From NCBI RefSeq assembly GCF_002177115.1, contig NZ_MVAG01000113.1:101372-165371 (forward strand): 64,000 nt of DNA, given 5' to 3'. Source of the stretch: Chryseobacterium mucoviscidosis (GTDB lineage: Bacteria; Bacteroidota; Bacteroidia; Flavobacteriales; Weeksellaceae). Both the position numbers and the translations under genes were made by a program. Positions 8,159 through 15,102 of the stretch are shown piece after piece (position 1 is the stretch's first letter; the number at the start of each line of letters is the position of its first letter). The notes beneath the pieces were generated by a model. That model saw only the letters and a list, made by a program, of their open reading frames with translations, ran no database searches and was not told the origin of the DNA.

Positions 8159-8239
8159 GATGGTTCGCCGAAGCGGAAGAGTCGGGGCGGTCTGCAAAAC
8201 CGTTGCGTAAGCTGAGTGGGTTTGAAATGTGAAACATTC
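8159..8239 (+). tRNA. degenerate tRNA-like: Cys anticodon (GCA) in a Tyr-type class II body
   Basis: Aligned with the tRNA-Tyr at 8466, it shares CGCCGAAG, AGAGTCGGGGC and GCTGAGT segments. The anticodon arm is intact: GCGGT-CTGCAAA-ACCGT, reading GCA. The T-arm is broken (GTGGG/TGTGA barely pairs and the loop reads TTTGAAA instead of TTCGAAT) and the acceptor GATGGTT/AACATTC pairs at only five of seven positions. Probably not a normal elongator; either a decaying tRNA or a tRNA mimic. Confidence 0.6.
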
Positions 8240-8465
8240 GTGAATTCAGATAAAAAAGAATAAAAAGGTTATGAACAATCCCATAGCCATCTCAAATAAC
8301 TAAAATGAGATTAGTTCCGAAGAAAGAAAAAGTTTGTCGAGCGCAGAAGTTCTTACATCAAACTAAAAATTAAGACAGGCTTTGTTTTTCTTCAAAAATT
8401 AAAGATTAAAAAAGTTAGTTGGAAAATATTACTCATTACCAATTACTTATTACTCATGAAAAAAG

Positions 8466-8552
8466 GGAAGTACGCCGAAGTTGGAGAGTCGGGGCAGACT
8501 GTAAATCTGTTGCTTCATTGCTGAGTAGGTTCGAATCCTGCTACTTCCACCA
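8466..8552 (+). tRNA. tRNA-Tyr(GTA)
   Basis: Class II tRNA: acceptor GGAAGTA/TACTTCC, anticodon arm CAGA-CTGTAAA-TCTG, long variable arm, T-arm GTAGG-TTCGAAT-CCTGC. The only array member with an encoded CCA (8550-8552). Confidence 0.9.
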
Positions 8553-8554
8553 CA

Positions 8555-8625
8555 CCGCTGATAATGTAATGGCAGCATGCAGGAAATGTACTCTTGTTGT
8601 TCAGGTTCGACTCCTGGTCAGATGG
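8555..8625 (+). tRNA. tRNA-like derived from the Gln type, anticodon loop without U33
   Basis: It aligns over most of its length with the tRNA-Gln at 9431 (shared TCTTGTTGTTCAGGTTCGA). The anticodon arm is CAGGA-AATGTAC-TCTTG: the base before the putative anticodon TGT is A, not the near-universal U33. The acceptor CCGCTGA/TCAGATG pairs at five of seven. Probably non-canonical or decaying. It starts two bases after the CCA of tRNA-Tyr. Confidence 0.6.
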
Positions 8626-8713
8626 TCAAAGAAAAGTGAATGGTAAATAGTCAATTGTCAATTTAAAAAAATGACTGCAAAGAAATTGGCTATTAACAAT
8701 TCACAACAAAAAC

Positions 8714-8786
8714 GCTCTATTCGTCTAACGGTTCAGGACGCCTGCCTTTCGAGCAGAAAACAAGGGTTCGATTCCCTTATAGAGTA
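8714..8786 (+). tRNA. tRNA-Glu(TTC), copy 2
   Basis: Acceptor GCTCTAT/ATAGAGT, anticodon arm CCTGC-CTTTCGA-GCAGA (outer pair mismatched), T-arm AAGGG-TTCGATT-CCCTT. It differs from copy 1 at many positions, so it is not a recent duplicate. Confidence 0.87.
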
Positions 8787-9098
8787 CAGGAAAGTGAAAA
8801 GGTGAATGGTGAATTTTGCTCCGCAAGTGAATTTAATAATTGACTACGAAGTAAATTGACGATTGACAATTCACAAAGAAATAGGTTAAATGGAAAGAGA
8901 AAGGTCTGTCGAGCGCAGAAGATCTTTAAAAAAACATTACAGGCATAGTTTATAAATATAGACAGGCTTTTCTCGAACCTAAAAATATAAGTAATAAGTA
9001 ATGAGCAATGAATAATTATTGAAGGTTAATACGAATTATAAATTTATAGAAGATAATTTTTATTACTGATTATCAATTACTCATTACTAATGAAATCC

Positions 9099-9172
9099 GC
9101 GGGAATGGTGGAAATGGTAGACACACTTGATTTAGGCTCAAGGTTTTGGGGGTTCGAATCCCTCTTCCCGTA
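9099..9172 (+). tRNA. tRNA-Leu(TAG) with a shortened variable arm
   Basis: Acceptor GCGGGAA/TTCCCGT, anticodon arm CTTGA-TTTAGGC-TCAAG giving TAG (reads CUA). The variable region is only GTTTTG, whereas bacterial tRNA-Leu normally has a long class II arm. T-arm intact. Confidence 0.8.
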
Positions 9173-9262
9173 CAAAATATGAGTAATCGGTAATAAGCAA
9201 TGGGTAATAAATTGCAGGCAAAAAATATTACTGATTACCAATTACTCATTACCTATAAAATT

Positions 9263-9335
9263 GGAAGAGTGGTGTAGCAGGTCTGCACGTTAGTCTGAAA
9301 AACTAAAGGTACAGGTTCGATTCCTGTCTGTTCCA
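9263..9335 (+). tRNA. tRNA-Phe(GAA)
   Basis: Anticodon arm TTAGT-CTGAAAA-ACTAA, T-arm ACAGG-TTCGATT-CCTGT, acceptor GGAAGAG/CTGTTCC with one G:G mismatch. Confidence 0.82.
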
Positions 9336-9430
9336 CGAGATATAAGTAATAAGTAGTGTGCAATAAGTAATGAATTATGCGCAAAAAAATTACTAATTAC
9401 CTATTACTCATTACTCATTACTTATAAAAC

Positions 9431-9503
9431 TGATTCATAGTGTAATTGGTCAGCACACAAGACTTTGACTCTTGTTGTTCAGGTTCGAGTCCTGATGAAT
9501 CAA
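9431..9503 (+). tRNA. tRNA-Gln(TTG)
   Basis: Acceptor TGATTCA/TGAATCA fully paired, anticodon arm CAAGA-CTTTGAC-TCTTG, T-arm TCAGG-TTCGAGT-CCTGA. Confidence 0.9.
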
Positions 9504-9511
9504 CAAAAACT

Positions 9512-9582
9512 ACTCCGATAGTGTAATGGCAGCATCTCAGTCTCCAAAACTGATGGTATTGGTTCGAATCCGGTTCGGAGTG
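9512..9582 (+). tRNA. tRNA-Trp(CCA)
   Basis: Acceptor ACTCCGA/TCGGAGT fully paired, anticodon arm TCAGT-CTCCAAA-ACTGA, T-arm ATTGG-TTCGAAT-CCGGT with two G:T pairs. Last member of the array. Confidence 0.88.
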
Positions 9583-9639
9583 CAGGAATGTTAATGTTCA
9601 ATGATGAATTTACTTCACAAGTGAATTTAAAACAGACTT

Positions 9640-9748
9640 TGTGTTCTTAGCTGAGTGAAATCGAAGATTCGACGTAGTCAAACGCCTTTGCGAACTTAAA
9701 AACAAATAGTAGGTAAAAAAACTTAGCGCACTTTGCGTTAAAATAAAT
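9640..9748. repeat. interspersed repeat R4 (GAAATCGAAGATTCGACG / CTTTGCGAAC / CTTTGCGTTAAAA)
   Basis: Contains GAAATCGAAGATTCGACG, then ACGCCTTTGCGAAC and finally TTAGCGCACTTTGCGTTA. The first block recurs at 25035 and 39097. The later blocks recur at 14978-15056, 32400-32440 and 39130-39590. Function unknown; common intergenic filler in this genome. Confidence 0.6.
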
Positions 9749-9778
9749 ATTTAAACAAATACAAAACATGTAGAAAAA

Positions 9779-10264
9779 ATGGAAACGCAACAACAAGTAT
9801 GGCAGAACATGACAGGAAAAATTTTCCAAAACTCTATCACCCAATTGGTAGAAGAAGCCATCATCCGCGAACAGGCAAATGGACACCGACTGAAGGTTTG
9901 TGTAGGTTCAGATTCCCATGTATATGGGGAAGCCATTAATTATGCTACGGCAGTAGTATTTATTCGTGAGGGAAAAGGAGCGTTTACCTTTATCAGAAAA
10001 GAAAGAGAAATACAGACTATCAGTATCAAAGAACGTATGCTGAACGAGGTGAACAAATCCGTAGAAATTGCTTACGCTATTTGCGCTGTTCTGGATGCTT
10101 ATGGAGTGGAAATGGAGGTACACGCAGACATTAACACCGATCCGGATTTCAAATCCAATGTTGCCTTAAGAGACGCAATGGGATATATTCTGGGAATGGG
10201 ATATGTGTTTAAAGCAAAACCTTACGCCTTCGCAAGTTCCAATTGTGCTGATATGATGGTGTGA
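9779..10264 (+). CDS. YkuK-family ribonuclease H-like protein (DUF458)
   Basis: 161 residues of an RNase H fold. Strand KVCVGSDSHVYG carries the first acidic residue and EVHADINTDPDFKSN a later one. The C-terminus ASSNCADMMV matches the conserved end of the YkuK family. Enzymatic activity of the family is not established; an RNase or RNA-binding role fits the fold. It is the first gene after the tRNA array and heads the RNA-repair island, so RNA metabolism is likely. Confidence 0.85.
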   Translation: METQQQVWQNMTGKIFQNSITQLVEEAIIREQANGHRLKVCVGSDSHVYGEAINYATAVVFIREGKGAFTFIRKEREIQTISIKERMLNEVNKSVEIAYAICAVLDAYGVEMEVHADINTDPDFKSNVALRDAMGYILGMGYVFKAKPYAFASSNCADMMV

Positions 10265-10265
10265 T

Positions 10266-10362
10266 AAAATAGCGGGAAGTGGGATGATGGGAGACGGAAG
10301 TTTAAAACGCTTCGATTACCTTCCTCATCCAGCTTCTAGCCGCCATCCAAAAAAAAATAAAA
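10266..10362. repeat. GGAAG-type palindromic intergenic repeat
   Basis: GCGGGAAGTGGGATGATGGG and its near complement downstream form a long hairpin. Relatives lie at 17955-18035, 18602-18682, 29480-29520 and 40822-40855. Confidence 0.6.
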
Positions 10363-10364
10363 CA

Positions 10365-11177
10365 ATGAAAACAATTTTAATCATCAACGGAGAAAAATAC
10401 TGGCAGGATTACTTTGCAGGATTTGATGTGGTTCAGAAGAAAGTTCAGACCTCAGAATTTATTGTAAAAAATGCTGAACTGTATGCCATTGATGAGAATG
10501 GAGTCTGCAAACCGGATGTTATTTTTTGGAGATTGGGAGCGATCAATCCTGAAGCAAAATACAGAAACATTTTGGAATTGATTGAATATTCAGGAATTCC
10601 CTGTGTGAATTCAGCTTTAACATTATTAATAGGTTACGAAAGATTATCCATGTTAAACAGATTGAAAAAGCTTGGATTACCTGTGATTGATTTTAATGTC
10701 GCAACTAATACAGCCCAATTGAAAAATCTGGCAATGCAGTTTCCTTTCGTGGTTAAAGTTGGAAATCATCATGGTGGATATGGAAAAAGTCTGGTTTCAA
10801 CCGAAGAACAATGGGAAGAACTGAAAGATTTACTCTTTATTCATCAGGATTATGTGACGACAGAGAAATTTATTGATTATCAATATGACATCCGTTATCT
10901 GGCTATCAATGATAAAGTCTGGGCAATGAAAAGAAAAGGGAAATATTGGAAAGCCAATTCTTTAACTCAGCAATATCAACTCATCGAGCCCGAAAAAGAA
11001 TGGATAGAAAAAGTAAAACTGTTACAGGAAAACATCAAAGCAGATATTGTGGCGATTGATGTTCTGGAAACAGAAAACGGAGGAAAAATAATTGTAGAAT
11101 ACAACGATATTCCCGGACTTTCAGGATTTCCTGAAGATGCAAAACTGGAATTGGCGGGTATTGTAAAAAGCAAATAA
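10365..11177 (+). CDS. RimK-like ATP-grasp ligase
   Basis: I start this at the ATG at 10365 (MKTILIINGEKYW, 270 residues); the upstream in-frame ATG at 10284 lies in a repeat. ATP-grasp features: FPFVVKVGNHHGGYGKS around residues 125-141 (nucleotide-binding lysine and glycine loop), YDIRYLAIND, and IVAIDVLETE followed by IIVEYNDIPG with the metal-binding E and N near the end. Such enzymes couple a carboxylate to an amine using ATP. The substrate is unknown. Here it sits between YkuK and a second ATP-grasp in an RNA-repair island. Confidence 0.85.
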   Translation: MKTILIINGEKYWQDYFAGFDVVQKKVQTSEFIVKNAELYAIDENGVCKPDVIFWRLGAINPEAKYRNILELIEYSGIPCVNSALTLLIGYERLSMLNRLKKLGLPVIDFNVATNTAQLKNLAMQFPFVVKVGNHHGGYGKSLVSTEEQWEELKDLLFIHQDYVTTEKFIDYQYDIRYLAINDKVWAMKRKGKYWKANSLTQQYQLIEPEKEWIEKVKLLQENIKADIVAIDVLETENGGKIIVEYNDIPGLSGFPEDAKLELAGIVKSK

Positions 11178-11200
11178 AAGAACCCTAAAAACAAATAACC

Positions 11201-11977
11201 ATGTATTTTTTAGTTCAGGCTAATGTATATTTAGATCCCGATCATTACAGAATTTTTGATGCTTTGGAAGAATTAAATATTGATTACAGCGTAATTAATA
11301 TTCCTCCAACCGCACAAAAAATTGACTTCGAAACAGACAGAAAAGATGTTTTCGTATACGGTTCGGTGACGATTGCAAGATTGGCAAAGCAAAATACAGA
11401 TTGGTTTCCCGGTTCTTTTTACGGAGGAAATCACCTGTATGAAGTGTATTCTAAATATTATGGTGAAAACCTTTTGAATCACAAAGTTTCCGTTCACAAA
11501 ATTTCGGAAGAATTGATTTGGAAAAAAGATGAACTCAAATTCATCAAACCTTACAATGAAGCGAAAATTTTTACAGGAAAAGTCTTCAACGAAACGGAAT
11601 GGAAAGATTTTGCTTTTGAAGCATTGCAAAATCAAACCAACAGAATTACAGAAGATTCTTTGGTTCAGATTTCTGAAGCAAAACGAACGATCAAAGAAGC
11701 AAGACTTTGGATTGTTGGCGGACAGATTATTGATGCCGGATATTATAAATTCAATGATAATGCTCCTTTTGAAGAAAAAGTTTCTGAAGACGGACTGAGT
11801 TTCGCCAATGAAATGATTCAGCTTTTCAATCTGGAAGAAGCTTTTGTAATGGATATTTGTTTAACCAATGAAAGCTGGAAAATTGTTGAAATCAACTGCA
11901 TCAACAGTTCCGGATTTTATCCGAATACAAATGTGAAAAGTATTATCAAAGCTTTGAACATTTACTTTTCAAATTAA
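11201..11977 (+). CDS. ATP-grasp protein of the R2K type
   Basis: 258 residues. The C-terminal metal-binding segment FVMDICLTNE...KIVEINCINSSGFY matches the ATP-grasp R2K clade. The N-terminal half contains FYGGNHLYEVYSKYYG. It starts 23 bases after the previous ATP-grasp gene. R2K enzymes have been noted near RNA-repair and conflict genes. A peptide- or protein-modifying ligase role is inferred; the substrate is unknown. Confidence 0.82.
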   Translation: MYFLVQANVYLDPDHYRIFDALEELNIDYSVINIPPTAQKIDFETDRKDVFVYGSVTIARLAKQNTDWFPGSFYGGNHLYEVYSKYYGENLLNHKVSVHKISEELIWKKDELKFIKPYNEAKIFTGKVFNETEWKDFAFEALQNQTNRITEDSLVQISEAKRTIKEARLWIVGGQIIDAGYYKFNDNAPFEEKVSEDGLSFANEMIQLFNLEEAFVMDICLTNESWKIVEINCINSSGFYPNTNVKSIIKALNIYFSN

Positions 11978-11989
11978 AAAAAATAAGCA

Positions 11990-12361
11990 ATGGAACTAAC
12001 AAAAAGATTACTGTTTCTGGATGATATACGATATCCTGTTGAAGCGTATCACTATACAAAACAGGATATTTTCCTCAGAAAAGACTGGCATATCGTTCGG
12101 AATTACGAACAGTTTGTCAACAGGATTTTGGAAAAAGGACTTCCGGAAATGATCTCTTTTGACCACGATCTTGCCGATGAACATTATTTGAAACCCGATT
12201 CTCAGGAATTTGTGGAAAAAACAGGCTACGATTGTGCAAAATGGCTGGTAGAATATTGTATGGATAACTATTTGGATTTGCCAAAATTCTATTGCCACTC
12301 CATGAATCCTGTAGGAAAAGAAAATATTGAAAGCCTTTTAAAAAACTTTAAAAAATGGTAA
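11990..12361 (+). CDS. cyclic-phosphate-processing receiver-like protein (cREC)
   Basis: 123 residues with a receiver-like fold: LLFLDDIRYP (acidic cluster at the end of strand 1), MISFDHDLADEH (second acidic/His motif) and FYCHSMNPVG. This matches the family named cyclic-phosphate processing receiver domain, proposed to act on 2',3'-cyclic phosphate RNA ends in repair operons. It is not a signalling receiver: there is no typical phosphorylation lysine arrangement. It follows the ATP-grasp gene by 12 bases and its stop overlaps the next start. Confidence 0.82.
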   Translation: MELTKRLLFLDDIRYPVEAYHYTKQDIFLRKDWHIVRNYEQFVNRILEKGLPEMISFDHDLADEHYLKPDSQEFVEKTGYDCAKWLVEYCMDNYLDLPKFYCHSMNPVGKENIESLLKNFKKW

Positions 12362-12918
12362 TGGATATTTTTAGATTGATAGAAGACATAAAAAGGCATT
12401 TGAAATTCAGTTTTGATGAGGTTGACAAATGGTTTGATAAAGACAATGAAACGTTGAATTTTCAGCCATCAAATGGAGGTTGGACAGTTCAGCAGATTTT
12501 GGAACACATTTATCTCACGAACTTTTATCTGTTGATACTCATTGAAAAAGGCTCAAAAAAAGCAATGCGGAATTATCTGCATCCTGACTTGAATCTTGAA
12601 ATAAAAAATTACAGTTTCAATCAGGAAAAGTTTGAAGAAGTAGGCAAGTATGGAGCTTTTGAATGGATAAGACCAGAGCATATGGAGCCGAAAGGAGAAT
12701 TAAATTTAACTGAAATAAGAAATTTAATTGCTCAGCAATATCATCAATGTTCAAGTTATTTAAACTTGATGAAAAATGGCGAAGGTCTCCTCTGCAAAAC
12801 AACAATGACGGTGAACGAACTCGGGAAAATCAATGTGTATGAATACATTTATTTCCTGTCGCTTCACGCCCAAAGACACGTTATCCAGATGAGGAATAAC
12901 GAATTAGAAATAAGTTAA
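12361..12918 (+). CDS. DinB-family four-helix protein
   Basis: 185-187 residues. I prefer the ATG at 12361, which overlaps the upstream stop as TAATG; an in-frame ATG at 12355 is the alternative. The DinB-type metal ligands are seen as WTVQQILEHIY (first His) and SLHAQRHVIQM (paired His). DinB-like proteins are four-helix metalloproteins, some thiol transferases; this one's activity is unknown. Last of the first gene cluster of the RNA-repair island. Confidence 0.82.
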   Translation: MDIFRLIEDIKRHLKFSFDEVDKWFDKDNETLNFQPSNGGWTVQQILEHIYLTNFYLLILIEKGSKKAMRNYLHPDLNLEIKNYSFNQEKFEEVGKYGAFEWIRPEHMEPKGELNLTEIRNLIAQQYHQCSSYLNLMKNGEGLLCKTTMTVNELGKINVYEYIYFLSLHAQRHVIQMRNNELEIS

Positions 12919-13055
12919 ACTACAAATGAAAATCTATGATTTTCTCTTATGTGTACTTAATATTTTCAAAGTGTTAAGCTTTAAAAACTTAAGTGTCCTA
13001 AAGTGTTAAATCTTTTGTCTCTTTTGTGGTTAAAATAAATTAAAAACTTAAAAAA

Positions 13056-14072
13056 ATGATTTTCAAAACATATAACTCTATAGAAAATGCTTACCAAAAC
13101 CGTGTGATCGATCAGATCAGGATTCAGGGTTTTTGGGATGAGATTTTCATCGTGCAGGAGAAGGTTCACGGAGCTAATTTCTCTTTCTTTACCGACGGAA
13201 AGGAAATTAAAATCGGCAAAAGAACTGCTTTCATCGAAAAGGATGAAAAATTCTTCAACGCAGATCAGATTTTAGAACGCTACAGAAAAAACGTCATCGA
13301 AGTATTCGAAAAAGTGAAAAATATTCATCCCGATGTTGAAACGGTTGTGATCTACGGTGAATTGTTCGGCGGAGGTTACAAACACAAAGAAGTGGAGCCT
13401 GTAAAAGATGCGGTAAAAGTGCAGAAAGGTATTGAATATGCTCCGCACAACGAATTTTACGCATTCGACATTAAGCTGAACGGAACTACTTATCTGGATA
13501 CTGATGTGGTGAATGAAATTTTCGAAGAAACCGGATTTTTCTATGCAAAAATTCTTTTTCAGGGAACTTTGGAAGATGCTTTGAAGTTTCCGAATGTTTT
13601 CGATTCTAAAATTCCGGGCTGGCTTGGACTTCCTGAAATTGAGAACAATAGGTGTGAAGGAACCATTGTGAAAACTTTAAAAACCAGATATTTTGGAAAC
13701 GGCTCAAGAGTCATTTTGAAAAATAAAAATGAAAAATGGATTGAAAAATCTAAAGTGATAAGAAAACAGGAAAAAACCGCTCAAAAGCAAATCAGCTTTA
13801 GCGAAAAAGCTCAGAATATCTGGGAAGAAATCCAAAAATATGCAACTGCAAACAGGCTAAACAACGTGGTCAGCAAAATTGGTGAATTCGAACCCAAAAT
13901 GGTTGGTAAAGTCATTGGTCTTTTTGCGCAGGATATTTTAGAAGATTTTGAAAAAGATTTCCCGAAAGTTTTCGAAACCATTGAGAAAGAAGAACAGAAA
14001 AGAATCAATAAAAAACTGAATTCTTTAGTAATTGACATCGTAAAAGAAGAATTAATTTCCGCAAAAGTATAG
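13056..14072 (+). CDS. RNA ligase, T4 Rnl2 type
   Basis: 338 residues, close to the 334 of T4 Rnl2, including a C-terminal domain. The nucleotidyl-lysine motif EKVHGANF places the AMP-accepting lysine near residue 36, as in Rnl2. Other motifs: VVIYGELFGGG (IIIa region), EFYAFDIKL, EGTIVKTL (motif IV) and VILKNKNEKW (motif V). It seals 3'-OH/5'-phosphate RNA ends, typically nicks in duplex RNA such as cleaved anticodon or helix regions. It is followed after ~50 bases by a second, unrelated ligase. Confidence 0.93.
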   Translation: MIFKTYNSIENAYQNRVIDQIRIQGFWDEIFIVQEKVHGANFSFFTDGKEIKIGKRTAFIEKDEKFFNADQILERYRKNVIEVFEKVKNIHPDVETVVIYGELFGGGYKHKEVEPVKDAVKVQKGIEYAPHNEFYAFDIKLNGTTYLDTDVVNEIFEETGFFYAKILFQGTLEDALKFPNVFDSKIPGWLGLPEIENNRCEGTIVKTLKTRYFGNGSRVILKNKNEKWIEKSKVIRKQEKTAQKQISFSEKAQNIWEEIQKYATANRLNNVVSKIGEFEPKMVGKVIGLFAQDILEDFEKDFPKVFETIEKEEQKRINKKLNSLVIDIVKEELISAKV

Positions 14073-14124
14073 TTTTGAGAGTTATGCCGATGAATAAAAA
14101 CTTTTGTGATTAAAACTATTAAAA

Positions 14125-14715
14125 ATGAAAAAGATAAGTACATTATTCAAAAAAGATATACATAATTTAGGAAGAGTCATTAACGAAATTAATCCTGAAA
14201 ACAACTGGGTTTTTGATGGGAAAGCTATTGCTACACAAAAGTTTGATGGTTCTGCATGTGCAGTAATCAACGGTAAATTATACAAAAGATACGATGCCAA
14301 AAAAAGAAAAACAGCTCCTGAAGGCGCAATTCCGTGTCAGGAAGCGGATCTTATTACAGGTCATCATCCGCATTGGATAGCGTGTGACATTGGTAAAAAA
14401 GAAGATCAATACTTCTGGGAAGGTTTCACTGCTTTGGCTGAATTGGGCAGGGTGGAAGATGGAACCTACGAACTCATTGGTGAAAAGATACAAGGAAATC
14501 CTGAGAATATTAAAGGTCATTTATTGGTAAAACATGGCAAAAATATTCTTAGTTTAGAAAGTCTGGATTTTGAATTTATCAAGAGCTTTTTGAGCAATCC
14601 CGAAAATGATATGGAGGGTATCGTTTTCCATCATACTGCTGACAACCGTATGTGCAAGATCAGAAAATCTGACTTTGGTGTACGAAGAATATCAGTAAAA
14701 GAACTTATTGTTTAA
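14125..14715 (+). CDS. RNA ligase related to RLIG1/C12orf29 (DUF5565)
   Basis: 196 residues. Motif I is ATQKFDGSACAV (adenylated lysine near residue 37). Family-specific segments GAIPCQEADLITGHHPHW, YELIGEKIQGNPE and LLVKHG can be aligned from memory with vertebrate RLIG1. Motif IV is EGIVFHHTADN and motif V KIRKSDFG. RLIG1 seals 5'-phosphate/3'-OH RNA and protects RNA under stress. Finding it beside an Rnl2-type ligase gives the island two sealing enzymes, presumably with different substrates. Confidence 0.87.
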   Translation: MKKISTLFKKDIHNLGRVINEINPENNWVFDGKAIATQKFDGSACAVINGKLYKRYDAKKRKTAPEGAIPCQEADLITGHHPHWIACDIGKKEDQYFWEGFTALAELGRVEDGTYELIGEKIQGNPENIKGHLLVKHGKNILSLESLDFEFIKSFLSNPENDMEGIVFHHTADNRMCKIRKSDFGVRRISVKELIV

Positions 14716-15102
14716 ATAAAGATGAAGTTTCGGTAATTTATTTTATCGGAACTTTTTATGTGTAAAATTGAATCATAAATTTATCTATCCATTATGCAGA
14801 AAGTTTGTCATTCTGACACAGCCTGAAGGGATGCGAATGAAGTTCAGAGAATCTATGTAATATTTTTTAGAGATTCTTCACTCCACTTTGTTACATTCAG
14901 AATGACAGCAGAAATAATTAATTATTGTTAAAAAAATCTGATTGTCTGTAATTTGTCATAATAAAAACCTCTGCGATCTTGGTTAAGTTTTAACGCCTCT
15001 GCGAACCTTAAAAACAGTTTGTTTATAAAGAATCTTTGCGTGCTTAGCGTTAAAATCAAGTATTATGATTGATAACGGATAATCAAAAAAAATTAGAAAA
15101 AA
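14716..15102. repeat. intergenic region with terminator, GTCATTCTGA palindrome and R4 blocks
   Basis: 14726-14761 is a hairpin AAGTTTCGGTA/TATCGGAACTT with trailing T residues, probably ending the ligase transcript. 14808-14922 is a long hairpin with ends GTCATTCTGA/TCAGAATGAC. The same element recurs at 17231-17342. 14978-15056 carries R4-type CTCTGCGAACC and CTTTGCGTGC blocks. Confidence 0.6.

Larger units (their letters stand above)
7056..8875. repeat. hairpin spacer family R1 between array tRNAs
   Basis: Imperfect ~70-85-bp inverted repeats starting GTGAATNGTCAATGGTGAAT and ending in the complement (ATTGACNATTCAC). Copies lie near 7056-7137, 7603-7682, 7776-7856, 8636-8704 and 8800-8875. 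The centre usually contains TTTACTTCGTAAGTGAATTT. In RNA these are long hairpins flanking individual tRNAs, so they could serve as processing (RNase III-type) signals. Partial relatives occur at 47880-47941 and 50613-50660. Confidence 0.75.
7891..8980. repeat. hairpin family R3 with conserved core GAGCGCAGAAGNTCTT
   Basis: Four copies at 7891-7960, 8013-8081, 8320-8393 and 8883-8980. Each has complementary outer arms whose sequence differs between copies (AAGAAAAGGCTTGTC, AATAAAGTTTGTC, GAAAAAGTTTGTC, AGAAAGGTCTGTC), each ending TGTC and closed by GACAGNCTTT. The same asymmetric core follows the left arm. Arms that change together while the core stays fixed suggest a selected RNA structure. 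A probable fifth copy with unrelated arms lies at 61412-61590. Confidence 0.7.
8120..9425. repeat. hairpin spacer family R2 (ATTACTCATTAC type)
   Basis: Inverted repeats built from variants of GTAATNAGTAATGNGTAAT and ATTACTNATTACCNATTACT flank the later tRNAs. Full hairpins lie at about 8990-9090, 9178-9255 and 9342-9425. Single arms lie at 8123-8152 and 8427-8457. Confidence 0.7.

Noticed and set aside
8419..8646. 75-codon ORF over tRNA-Tyr and its neighbour
   Set aside because: Covers two tRNA structures and repeat arms; no support as protein.
6975..9582. Prophage origin of the tRNA array
   Set aside because: No integrase, capsid, tail or lysis gene and no att-like direct repeat found in the window; cannot be excluded for a remnant.
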